NCBI RefSeq assembly: GCF_025398155.2 | Contig: NZ_CP104562.2 | Span: 3,348,001 to 3,412,000 of the forward strand | Reading direction: 5' to 3' | DNA from: Roseateles amylovorans | GTDB taxonomy: Bacteria > Pseudomonadota > Gammaproteobacteria > Burkholderiales > Burkholderiaceae_C | DNA: 64,000 nt | In this document: in pieces, positions 42,676 to 50,750 of the stretch | Layout: each line of letters opens with the position of its first letter | Position numbering within the stretch: position 1 is the first letter of the stretch | Notes under the pieces: model-generated | What the model saw: only the letters and a program-made list of their open reading frames with translations | What the model was told of the DNA's origin: nothing | Database searches by the model: none | Translations under genes and position numbers: made by a program

Positions 42676-44472
42676 TCACGCGGCGGCACCCGCTCTCGTT
42701 GGTCGCGGCACATCCCCACGAAGACCGCGGCCGCCTACCTGGTCTGCCGATTCCGCGGCAGATCCAGGAGATTCAAGGAGTGCGCCATTGTTCATTCGGA
42801 GCACCCGGTCCGCCAGATGGAAGTAGCGATCGTCGTGAGATACCACGATCACCAGATGCCCCTGGTCCCGAAGCTCCGGTAGCAGTTCGGTGTAGAACAG
42901 ATGCCGGAAGGTCGGATCCTGATCCGCCGCCCATTCGTCGAACACCAGCACCGGCCGACCTTCCAGATAGGCGTGCACCAACGCCAGCCGCTTGCGCTGA
43001 CCGGTCGAGAGATCGACTGTGCTGAACGAGCCGTCCTTCACCGACACCTTGTGCGCAATCTCCAGCCGCTCCAGGTAAGGCAAGGCCCTCGCCGGCAGAC
43101 TCCCACCCTGCCCGGCCTGCGCGGCCAGATCCTCGAACAGATAGAAATCCGAAAACACCGTGGTGTAGAGCTGCCGGTAGTGGTCCCTCGTCTGGTCGGT
43201 CACCGGGACGCCATCCAAGAGCACCTCGCCCTGCTGCGGCGCATACAAACCCAGCAACAGCTTGACCAGCGTTGTCTTGCCCGAGCCGTTGTCGCCCACG
43301 ATGAACACCATCTCGCCGCGCCGCAGCGTCAGATCGACCGGTCCCAGCACGAAGGCTTCGCCTCCCTCAGGCTTGGCGAAAGCGTATCGAACGCCTCGCA
43401 ACGCAATGGTGTCGGCCAGCACCGCCGCTTCGCCGGGCGTGTTCAGATCCAGGAAGGGCTCCGGGGTGGCGAATCGCGCCGACATGTCAGCAATGCGCTG
43501 AAATGCCACCCGCGCCCGTCCGATGCCGGGCACGGCCGAGGCGATCTGGTCCAGAGGGCCTTTCAGGAACAGCAGCACCAGCACGAAGCCGCTCAGCACA
43601 GCGGGCGCCATGCTCCGCCACGCTGCCCAGCCAAGGATCAGCGCGATCAGCAGGAAGAACAGCGCCGAGCCAAAGGCCGTCGCCAGCACATACGTGCCGA
43701 TCGCGCGGCGATTGATCTCCTGGATGCGATCGACCGTGCCCTCGATCTGGCCTCCGTACATGCCGGCGCGCCGCTGCCGGTGCATCCGCAGTTCCTTGGC
43801 CCCGTCGCTGATGGCGCGGTAAGCCTTGTGCAGTTGCTCCTCGGCATCACGCGCCTTGTGGAAGCCGCGGATGCCTCGGGCCTGGGCCCAGGTCTGTACG
43901 CCCACGCCAATCACCAGCGCGACGAGCAGCAGACCGAACAACGGCGCCGACAACCAGGCCAGGTAGCCCAGGCAGCCCAGCGTGATAGCCAACGCGATGA
44001 CCGCCGACGACAGCACGAAAGCGGCGTCGCTGATCATGTCCACATCGCCGGTCAGGACCGGCATCAGCCGGTGGGTCCGATAGCGCTCCAGCGCGTCGAT
44101 GGGCGCGGTAAGGATCTTGCGCGCCAGCGTCTTGCGCACCTGGGCCACCAGCCGTTGACCGACCAGGTTCGTGGACATGCTCGACGTCGCTCGTCCCACC
44201 AGGGCCACCACGCACAAGGCCACGAAGGTCAGCAACAACCCGCCCGCCAAGCCCCCGGGCCGGTGTAGCACGGTGTTGATGGTGCCCAGCAGCGCCACCG
44301 TGGCTGCTCCGGCCGCCAAGCCGGTCACCATCGACACCAGCAACCAGGGCAAAAAGGGCCGCAGCAGCGCTGACACCTCGCCGCCGGTGGTGGAAGCCTT
44401 GCGCGACGGATCGGGGGTGGCGCTGGCGCTGGCGCTGGCGGTGGCAGGGTCAGGAACTGGGGATGTGTTCAT
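42676..44472 (-). CDS. Cyclic-peptide/siderophore export ABC transporter (PvdE/SyrD-like)
   Basis: 598 aa half-transporter with fused membrane and ATPase domains. An unusual Ser/Ala/Pro-rich 35-residue N-terminal extension contains ASASASA encoded by a 6-bp tandem repeat. Six membrane helices span about 35-310. The ATPase has Walker A 'VGDNGSGKTTLVKLLLGL' (about 392-409), signature 'DLSTGQRKRLALVHAYLEGRPVLVFDEWAADQDP' (490-525, Walker B VLVFDE) and 'VVSHDDRYFHLADRVLRM'. The LSTGQRKRLA signature and DEWAADQDP are characteristic of the cyclic peptide export family (PvdE, SyrD, YojI) that exports siderophores or lipopeptides. It is divergent from the hydrolase gene and lies next to siderophore biosynthesis genes. 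The C-terminal 25-residue tail is longer than usual. Confidence 0.9.
   Translation of the reverse strand: MNTSPVPDPATASASASATPDPSRKASTTGGEVSALLRPFLPWLLVSMVTGLAAGAATVALLGTINTVLHRPGGLAGGLLLTFVALCVVALVGRATSSMSTNLVGQRLVAQVRKTLARKILTAPIDALERYRTHRLMPVLTGDVDMISDAAFVLSSAVIALAITLGCLGYLAWLSAPLFGLLLVALVIGVGVQTWAQARGIRGFHKARDAEEQLHKAYRAISDGAKELRMHRQRRAGMYGGQIEGTVDRIQEINRRAIGTYVLATAFGSALFFLLIALILGWAAWRSMAPAVLSGFVLVLLFLKGPLDQIASAVPGIGRARVAFQRIADMSARFATPEPFLDLNTPGEAAVLADTIALRGVRYAFAKPEGGEAFVLGPVDLTLRRGEMVFIVGDNGSGKTTLVKLLLGLYAPQQGEVLLDGVPVTDQTRDHYRQLYTTVFSDFYLFEDLAAQAGQGGSLPARALPYLERLEIAHKVSVKDGSFSTVDLSTGQRKRLALVHAYLEGRPVLVFDEWAADQDPTFRHLFYTELLPELRDQGHLVIVVSHDDRYFHLADRVLRMNNGALLESPGSAAESADQVGGRGLRGDVPRPTRAGAAA
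44419..44442 (-). repeat. 6-bp tandem repeat inside the exporter N-terminus
   Basis: GGCGCT (plus strand) occurs three times then GGCGGT, encoding alternating Ala-Ser/Thr in the exporter N-terminal extension. Copy-number change stays in frame. Confidence 0.85.
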
Positions 44473-44668
44473 CAGCGTGTCTTTCAGCCGGCGGCAGACC
44501 GGGGACGGACGGTGAGGTCCTCAGGAGGGAGACGTTTCAGCCGCCGGAATGTTCACGGCGATGGGAATGTCCCTGGTTGGCGCGGGGCCCATGAACAAAT
44601 GCGCCGCCAGGACGTCCTAGTCCTGACACCACTGCGCCGGCTTTCCGCTCCAGTCGCGCCCCAGCCCC

Positions 44669-45607
44669 ATGCCGCTCCATCCCGACCTCGACGCCTTCCT
44701 TGAACTGGTCAACGACGCCCACGCCGACGGCACCGCGCTTCACACCATGACGCCCGCCCAGGCGCGCACGGCCTACGACCGGTCGACGCTCGCGCTGGAC
44801 CTGCCCGGCGCGGAGGTTTCCAGCACTTCGCTCACCATCACGGCGCGGGACGGCCACGCCTTGCCCGCACGGCTCTACCCGGGTTGCGCCTCCGCGCCGC
44901 GGCCGACGCTGCTGTTCTTTCATGGTGGCGGCTACGTGCTGGGCGGTCTGGATTCGCACGATTCGCTCTGTCGGGATCTGGCGGACCTCGCCGACTGCGC
45001 CGTGCTGGCCGTGGACTACCGACGGGCGCCGGAGCATCGTTTTCCGACCGCGTTCGAAGATGCGCAGGACGCGGCGGCATGGGTGCGCGAGCATGCGGCC
45101 CGACAGGGACTGGATGCATCCCGCCTCGCGTACGGCGGGGACAGTGTCGGCGGCACCCTGGCCACTGCCCTGGCCCTTGCCGACCGAGCAGCGGACCTGC
45201 CACAGCCCGTGCTGCAGTTGCTGCTGTATCCCTGTGTCAGCGCCCACCAGGACAGCCCGTCGCACCATCGCCTGGCCAGTGGCCATCTGCTGGAGGCCCG
45301 CACCCTGCAATGGATGTTCGCCCACTACCTGCGCAACGAAAGCGACCGGCTTGACTGGCGCTTTGCGCCGCTGCAGGCGCACTCCCTGCACGGACTCGCC
45401 CCGACCCATCTGGCCCTGGCGGAATTCGATCCCTTGATCGACGAGGGCCTGGCCTATGCCGAGGCCCTGAGGTCCGCCGGCGTGAGGGTCTCCACGAAGG
45501 TGTATCCGGGCATGGTCCATGACTTCGCACGGCTGGGCAATGTGGTCGAGGACGCGGCCGTGCTGCGCCGCGACCTCGCCGCCGTGCTGACTCAGGCGTT
45601 CCGCTGA
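44669..45607 (+). CDS. Alpha/beta hydrolase, hormone-sensitive-lipase (HSL) family
   Basis: 312 aa. The oxyanion-hole motif 'LLFFHGGGYVLGGLDSHD' lies near residue 84, the nucleophile elbow 'YGGDSVGGTLAT' near 158, the acid in 'LAEFDPLIDEG' near 253 and the catalytic His in 'GMVHDFARL' near 284, so the triad is complete. The HSL family covers esterases acting on small acyl esters. Placed first in the operon hydrolase-acyltransferase-monooxygenase-receptor, it may hydrolyse the ferric siderophore or release the NRPS product, since the last NRPS protein has no thioesterase. Both roles are inferred. The start ATG at 44669 lacks a strong ribosome-binding site. Confidence 0.85.
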   Translation: MPLHPDLDAFLELVNDAHADGTALHTMTPAQARTAYDRSTLALDLPGAEVSSTSLTITARDGHALPARLYPGCASAPRPTLLFFHGGGYVLGGLDSHDSLCRDLADLADCAVLAVDYRRAPEHRFPTAFEDAQDAAAWVREHAARQGLDASRLAYGGDSVGGTLATALALADRAADLPQPVLQLLLYPCVSAHQDSPSHHRLASGHLLEARTLQWMFAHYLRNESDRLDWRFAPLQAHSLHGLAPTHLALAEFDPLIDEGLAYAEALRSAGVRVSTKVYPGMVHDFARLGNVVEDAAVLRRDLAAVLTQAFR

Positions 45608-45707
45608 GCACTGCGGATGCCCCCGATGAACAGAACCGCGCCGCAAACGTCTTCCTCACAGGCAGGCGGTGCCGTCGGTGCCGCGCCTCCATTCGCAAGG
45701 TCGCTCC

Positions 45708-46823
45708 ATGTTTGACACGCCGCTGGGCCAGGCCACCGCTGATTGCCGCGAAGCCCTCGCGGGCCTGCCGGGAAGGATCCGGAGCCACGCCGGTGCGCGC
45801 GCCTTTGACACCGTCATGGAGGGGCCGCAGGTCACCGTCAAGCCGCTGGACGGTGCGGCCGCCAGCGTTTGGCTGCTGGAATCCGGAATGCCGTTGCCGT
45901 CGCTGCATCTCCATGGGTCGGGCCTCGCCGCAACCCCCACGTCGCTGACCGACGACCACCTACCGGCGGCGTTGGAAGCCGTCTTCTCGCTGCGCCCTGG
46001 CCTGCCGGCGCTCCGCCTGCCGACTGCCCTGCCCGGTCTCGCCGCCCTGCTGACCGCCGGCTTGGCGCTGCCGTCCGACACGGCGGCTGTCACCGTCACA
46101 CGGCAACTCTTCTGGCAGTGGGATGAACGCTGGCGGGTCTCACGCCGTCCCGCGCCGCCCATCCAGTACCAGTTCAGCAAGGACGGACGCCGTCACCCGC
46201 GCCGACCGCCCAAACCCGAAGGCATCGTCTACCGCCGGCACATTCCCTGGCTGGACAGGACCTTCACCCTGCGCGCTCTGGACGTGGAGCGCGACCTGGC
46301 CGACGTGAACCGCTGGATGAATGAGCCCACCGTGGCGCACTTCTGGCAAGAAACCGGCGACCTGCTCCATCACCGCCGCTATCTGAGCGGCATCGCGCAG
46401 GACCCGCACACCCTCGGCCTGATCGGCTGTTTCGACGATCAGCCCTTCAGCTACTTCGAGGTCTACTGGGCCAAGGAGGACCGCATCGCGCCGTTCTACG
46501 ACGCCGCCGATCACGATCGCGGCTGGCATGTGCTCGTCGGCGAGCCGTCGCTGCGGGGCCGCGAGTTCCTCACGGCCTGGATGCCAGGGGTCTCCCACTA
46601 TCTCTTTCTTGACGACTGCCGCACGCAGCGCCTCGTCATCGAGCCGCGGATCGACAACCACCGAATGATTCACAGCCTGAATCGCTGCGGCTATGCCTCG
46701 CTCAAGGAGATCGAGTTTCCGCACAAGCGCGCCGTGCTCGGCATGCTGCTGCGCGAGCGCTTCTTCGACGACGCGCTCTGGATCCCGCGCGGCGATTTCC
46801 CTTTTGCAGTCCCGCACTCCTGA
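45708..46823 (+). CDS. Siderophore acyl-CoA N-acyltransferase (GNAT, IucB/RhbD type)
   Basis: 371 aa from ATG 45708; a GTG at 45669 adds 13 poorly conserved residues. Residues about 185-360 form the Acetyltransf_8-type GNAT domain: 'DLADVNRWMNEPTVAHFWQETG', 'IGCFDDQPFSYFEVYWAKEDRIAPFYDA', 'DRGWHVLVGEPSLRGREFLTAW', 'VIEPRIDNHRMIHSLNRCGYASLKEIEFPHKRAVLGMLLRERF'. Family enzymes acylate N-hydroxy-ornithine or -lysine to form the hydroxamate iron ligand; the N-terminal 180 residues are typical of the long subfamily. It acts on the product of the monooxygenase encoded 9 bp downstream. Confidence 0.9.
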   Translation: MFDTPLGQATADCREALAGLPGRIRSHAGARAFDTVMEGPQVTVKPLDGAAASVWLLESGMPLPSLHLHGSGLAATPTSLTDDHLPAALEAVFSLRPGLPALRLPTALPGLAALLTAGLALPSDTAAVTVTRQLFWQWDERWRVSRRPAPPIQYQFSKDGRRHPRRPPKPEGIVYRRHIPWLDRTFTLRALDVERDLADVNRWMNEPTVAHFWQETGDLLHHRRYLSGIAQDPHTLGLIGCFDDQPFSYFEVYWAKEDRIAPFYDAADHDRGWHVLVGEPSLRGREFLTAWMPGVSHYLFLDDCRTQRLVIEPRIDNHRMIHSLNRCGYASLKEIEFPHKRAVLGMLLRERFFDDALWIPRGDFPFAVPHS

Positions 46824-46832
46824 GGCACTTTC

Positions 46833-48140
46833 ATGCATATCCACGATCTGATCGGCATCGGCTTCGGCCCATCCAACATCGCGCTGGCAATCGCGCTGGA
46901 GGAAGGCCAGGCCCCCGCCTCCCGCGAGCGACCGCTGGACGCCTTGTTCATCGAGCGACAGCCAGGCTTCGTCTGGCACAAGAACATGTTGCTCGACCAT
47001 GCGCACATGCAAATCTCCTTCCTGAAGGACCTGGCCACGCTGCGCAACCCGTCCAGCCGCTTCACCTTCCTGAACTACCTGCATCAGAAGGAGCGGCTGC
47101 AGGACTTCATCAACCTGAAGACCTTCTTTCCCAGCCGCCATGAGTTCAACGATTACCTGGCCTGGGCGGCGGCCCAGTTCGCCGATCGGTGTGTCTACGG
47201 CGAGGAGATCGTCGAGGTGCTGCCCGAGCCGCGCGGGGGGGAAGTCCAGCTGCTGCGTGTTCGCTCCCGCGACGCGTCGGGGCAGGTGCGCGAGCGGCTG
47301 ACCCGACATCTGGTGGTCGGGGTGGGCGGCATGCCGCGCATCCCGGCGGAGTTCAGGGGCTTCAAGGAGGATCCACGGGTCTTTCACTCGAGCCATTACC
47401 TGCAGGCCATCGCTGGCCATCCGCAGGCGCGGCGTCTTGCCATCGTGGGCGCAGGTCAGAGCGCGGCAGAGATCTTCATGGACCTGCACGGCCGGCCGCA
47501 GCGGCCGCAGGTGGACCTGATCATGCGGGCGCGTGCCATCAAGCCGTCGGACGACAGCCCCTTCGTCAACGAGATCTTCAACGCCGACTTCACCGACTTC
47601 GTCTTCAGCCGCAGCGGCAGCGAGCGCGATGACCTGCTCAACGAGTTCTGGCACACCAACTATGCGGCGCCCGATCTGGCGCTGATCCAGCAGATCTTCG
47701 AGGTGTTCTACCGGCAGCGGGTGGCGGGCGCAGAGCGACATCGCTTCCTGCGACGTCACGAGGTGACCGGGGTGAAGGCGGTCGAGGACGGCGTCCAGCT
47801 CACCCTGCGCGATCTGAACCACGAACGAACGACCACCCAGCGTTATGACGCCATCGTGCTGGCGACCGGTTACGAGCGTGACCGGCACCGCGCATTGCTG
47901 GCGCCCCTCGCGCCCTACCTGGGCGACTTCGAGGTGGACCGGCACTACCGCCTGCGGGCCACGCCGGGATTCCATCCCAGCATCTTCCTGCAAGGCGCTT
48001 GCGAGCTGACCCACGGCCTGAGCGACACGCTGCTGTCGGTCACCGCCATCCGCTCCGGGGAGATCCGTGGCGCGCTGCGCGGGGCCGTGAGTCTGGACCC
48101 TGCCGGCACCCGCCAGGAAAGCCCACGTCAGGCCGCCTAG
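46833..48140 (+). CDS. L-ornithine N5-monooxygenase (PvdA/SidA type)
   Basis: 435 aa, the usual family length. FAD loop 'DLIGIGFGPSNIALAIALEE' (8-27), 'FIERQPGFVWHKNMLLDHAHMQISFLKDLATLRNPSSRFTFLNYLHQKERL' (substrate region), NADPH loop 'IVGAGQSAAEIFMDLHG' near 206, 'RARAIKPSDDSPFVNEIFNADFTDFVFS', and 'DAIVLATGYERD' near 345. These are hallmarks of ornithine rather than lysine hydroxylases (PvdA-like), which use FAD and NADPH to make N5-hydroxyornithine. It supplies the hydroxyornithine predicted for two NRPS modules. The start ATG lies 9 bp after the acyltransferase stop with a GAGG box between. Confidence 0.94.
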   Translation: MHIHDLIGIGFGPSNIALAIALEEGQAPASRERPLDALFIERQPGFVWHKNMLLDHAHMQISFLKDLATLRNPSSRFTFLNYLHQKERLQDFINLKTFFPSRHEFNDYLAWAAAQFADRCVYGEEIVEVLPEPRGGEVQLLRVRSRDASGQVRERLTRHLVVGVGGMPRIPAEFRGFKEDPRVFHSSHYLQAIAGHPQARRLAIVGAGQSAAEIFMDLHGRPQRPQVDLIMRARAIKPSDDSPFVNEIFNADFTDFVFSRSGSERDDLLNEFWHTNYAAPDLALIQQIFEVFYRQRVAGAERHRFLRRHEVTGVKAVEDGVQLTLRDLNHERTTTQRYDAIVLATGYERDRHRALLAPLAPYLGDFEVDRHYRLRATPGFHPSIFLQGACELTHGLSDTLLSVTAIRSGEIRGALRGAVSLDPAGTRQESPRQAA

Positions 48141-48320
48141 TACCGGGTCCGCAGAGCCAGGTCACCTCGCAGGATCGCAGAACCAAGGAGGCGCTGCCGC
48201 CCTTTTTCCTTTCATCCATGCCCCATCGCCACGCGCGCTGCCACACGGGAATCTCGTGGCCGCGCGCTTTTTCACGTGTCGGGCTCCCGCCGAGTTTTTC
48301 CACCACAACCATGAATCCCC

Positions 48321-48327
48321 AGAAGGA
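48321..48327 (+). promoter_or_regulatory. Ribosome-binding site deciding the receptor start
   Basis: AGAAGGA lies 7 nt before the ATG at 48335 and downstream of the earlier in-frame ATG at 48311, favouring 48335 as the start. Confidence 0.6.
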
Positions 48328-48334
48328 TCGCGCC

Positions 48335-50665
48335 ATGTCCCTGTCGTCGCCGCTTGTCTCGTCGTTCGTCCACGCCCGTGGGCCCCGCCCTCGCCGACTC
48401 TCCCTCGCGCTGGCCGGCGCCTTCGGCAGCGCCGCCCTCGCCGCCGCCGGACCGGCCTGGTCCCAGGCCGCCGACGCGGTGCAGGACACGCGGCAGCCCG
48501 CGACCACCGCGGCAGCCCCGGGCGCGGCGGCTTCGAGCGCGACGGCTTCGCGGGCGGCGGGCCCTGCGGACAACACCGGGGTTGCGTTGCCGACTGTGTC
48601 GGTGCACGGACGCTCTGCCCTCGCCGCAAATCCCCGCTCCTACGCCACGCGCAGCACCGGCGCCGGCACGCGCATGCCGCTCTCGCCGCGAGAGACGCCG
48701 CAGTCGCTGAGCGTCATCGGACGGCAGCAGATGGATGAGCAGAACCTGGACACGCTCAACGAGGTCATGCGCCAGACGCCCGGCATCGTCGTCAACCGAC
48801 GGGACGAACGGGTCGATTTCACCTCGCGCGGTTTCTCGCTCAGCCAGATGGTCGATGGCATTCCCACGCTGGCGTTCAACAATGTGTCGGCGGAGGCCAG
48901 CATGACCAGCATGGCCATGTATGAACGAGTCGAGGTGATCCGTGGCCCGGCCGGCCTCCTCAACGGTGTCGGCCAGCCTGGCGGGTCGATCAACCTGGTG
49001 CGCAAACGCCCGACCAAGGACTTCACCGGCAGCCTCACGGTGGGCGCCGGCAACTGGCGCCGTGCGCTGGCCCAGGTCGATGTCGGCGGCAGCCTGACGG
49101 CTTCGGGCGGCGTGCGGGGCCGCCTGGTGGCCTCGCAGTCGGGCGGCGATACCTTCATCGACCGCAAGCAGCGCAAGGACAGTCTGGCCTACGGCATCGT
49201 CGAGACCGATCTGGGCGCGCGGACCGTGCTGGCCGCGGGATTCGAGTATCAGAAGAACGACATCGACGGTGCCAACTTCGGCAACATCCCGCCCTATTAC
49301 GGCAATGGGACGCGGCTGGTGGTGCCACGTTCCTATTCCTTCAGCACGCCCTGGAGCGTGTGGAACATGCAGACGCGACGTGCCTTCCTCAACCTGCAGC
49401 ATGACTTCGACAACGGCTGGCAGGTGAAGGCGGAAGTGGCCCAGGTGAAGAACCAGCGGGAGCGTTACAGCGGTGATCTGCAGAGCACGCTGCCGACCTT
49501 CCCCATCAATGCGGCCACCCAACTGGGCGTGGTCTCGCTGAGCGACAACCCGGCCGAAGGGACCAACCGGTCCGCAGATGTGTTTGCCACCGGGCCGTTC
49601 CAGTGGCTCGGCCGCACCCACCAGGCGGTGCTGGGCGTCAGCGTCAACACGCTCGACAGTGAAATCGCCAACAACAGTGCGCTCAACACCGGCACCCGGC
49701 TGGACCGCCGTCCCGGCGCCGTCTTTGACCTGGGGGCGATCGCCAAGCCCGACTTCCGCTATCCGCGACTGCGTCAGTATGGCGAGACCGAGGAGCGCGC
49801 GCTCTACGGGGCCGTGCGGTTGCAGGCGGCTGACGCCTTGGCCCTGGTGGTCGGTTCACGGGTCACCTGGTATGAGAACAAGGGCTATCAGCGCTCCTGG
49901 GCCGGCACCGCCAACGGCGCGCGCGTCGACGCAGCGCCGGTGAAAGAAGACGCCGTGTTCACACCCTACGCCGGCGTGATCTACGACCTGACCCCTACCC
50001 TGTCGGTCTACGGCAGCTTCACCCAGATCTTCCAGCCCAACACCTCCAAGGATGTGAACGGCGAGGTGATCGAACCGCAGCGCGGCAGCAATGTGGAGTT
50101 CGGCGTGAAGGGCGAGCACTTGGGCGGCCGAGTGACCACTGCGGCCGCTGTCTACCGGACCAAGCAGGACCACGTGCCGGTGGCGACCGGCACCCTCCAG
50201 CCGGATGGCTCGCCGGCCTTCCGCGGCGAGCGCGGCACCGTGACCGAGGGCTACGAATTCAGCGTGGCTGGTGAACTGCTGACCGGCTGGCAGTTGCAGG
50301 CCGGCTATGCCTATGGCACGCCAGTCAAGGCCGACGGCAGCGCGCTCTCGCCTCAACTGGCCACGCGCACCCTCAACCTGGCCACCAGCTACCGGCTGCC
50401 CGGTGCATGGCATCGGGTCACCGTCGGCGGCAACCTGAGCTATCAGAACCGCACCTCGATGGACGTGGTCTCCAAGCCTGCGCTGACCCAGGGCGGCTAC
50501 ACGCTGTTGGGTTTGCTGGCCCGTTATGACGTGACCCCGCAGTTGACCCTGTCCCTGAATGTCGAGAACGTCACCGACAAGACCTATGTCTGGATGAGCG
50601 GTCAGTCCGGCTACATGTTTGGCACGCCGCGCAGCACCTGGCTGCGCGGCAGCTACCGGTTCTGA
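48335..50665 (+). CDS. TonB-dependent ferric-siderophore receptor
   Basis: 776 aa from ATG 48335. A basic N-terminus and hydrophobic run ('RRLSLALAGAFGSAALAAAG') form the signal peptide. A low-complexity Ala/Ser-rich linker follows, then the TonB box region 'PTVSVHG' and the plug domain ('SPRETPQSLSVIGRQQMDEQNLDTLNEVMRQTPGIVV', 'MYERVEVIRGPAGLLNGVGQPGGSINLVRKRP'). A 22-strand barrel ends in a terminal Phe (SYRF), typical of Omp assembly. No N-terminal STN signalling domain is present, so surface signalling through a sigma/anti-sigma pair is unlikely. It imports the ferric form of the hydroxamate peptide made here, inferred from location. Confidence 0.93.
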   Translation: MSLSSPLVSSFVHARGPRPRRLSLALAGAFGSAALAAAGPAWSQAADAVQDTRQPATTAAAPGAAASSATASRAAGPADNTGVALPTVSVHGRSALAANPRSYATRSTGAGTRMPLSPRETPQSLSVIGRQQMDEQNLDTLNEVMRQTPGIVVNRRDERVDFTSRGFSLSQMVDGIPTLAFNNVSAEASMTSMAMYERVEVIRGPAGLLNGVGQPGGSINLVRKRPTKDFTGSLTVGAGNWRRALAQVDVGGSLTASGGVRGRLVASQSGGDTFIDRKQRKDSLAYGIVETDLGARTVLAAGFEYQKNDIDGANFGNIPPYYGNGTRLVVPRSYSFSTPWSVWNMQTRRAFLNLQHDFDNGWQVKAEVAQVKNQRERYSGDLQSTLPTFPINAATQLGVVSLSDNPAEGTNRSADVFATGPFQWLGRTHQAVLGVSVNTLDSEIANNSALNTGTRLDRRPGAVFDLGAIAKPDFRYPRLRQYGETEERALYGAVRLQAADALALVVGSRVTWYENKGYQRSWAGTANGARVDAAPVKEDAVFTPYAGVIYDLTPTLSVYGSFTQIFQPNTSKDVNGEVIEPQRGSNVEFGVKGEHLGGRVTTAAAVYRTKQDHVPVATGTLQPDGSPAFRGERGTVTEGYEFSVAGELLTGWQLQAGYAYGTPVKADGSALSPQLATRTLNLATSYRLPGAWHRVTVGGNLSYQNRTSMDVVSKPALTQGGYTLLGLLARYDVTPQLTLSLNVENVTDKTYVWMSGQSGYMFGTPRSTWLRGSYRF

Positions 50666-50721
50666 GGTTCGGGCTCACCGAGGCCATCGAGCCCGCCGGG
50701 GGACCGGCGCTCGAGGCTCAG

Positions 50722-50744
50722 AAGGGCGGCCCGGGGCCGCCCTT
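50722..50744. terminator. Hairpin between the convergent receptor and NRPS genes
   Basis: A perfect 10-bp stem AAGGGCGGCC / GGCCGCCCTT (50722-50731 and 50735-50744), followed by CCCGTTT, lies in the 85-bp gap between the receptor stop and the NRPS stop. It is probably bidirectional. Confidence 0.8.
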
Positions 50745-50750
50745 CCCGTT

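Noticed and set aside
42901..44268. Forward-strand 455-aa frame over the ABC transporter
   Set aside because: The reverse strand has Walker A, signature and Walker B motifs in order; the forward frame is Gln/His/Arg-rich without pattern.
44473..44668. Fur box in the divergent exporter/hydrolase promoter
   Set aside because: No GATAATGAT-like palindrome is visible here or before the receptor gene; iron control may act through an upstream sigma factor or distant promoter.
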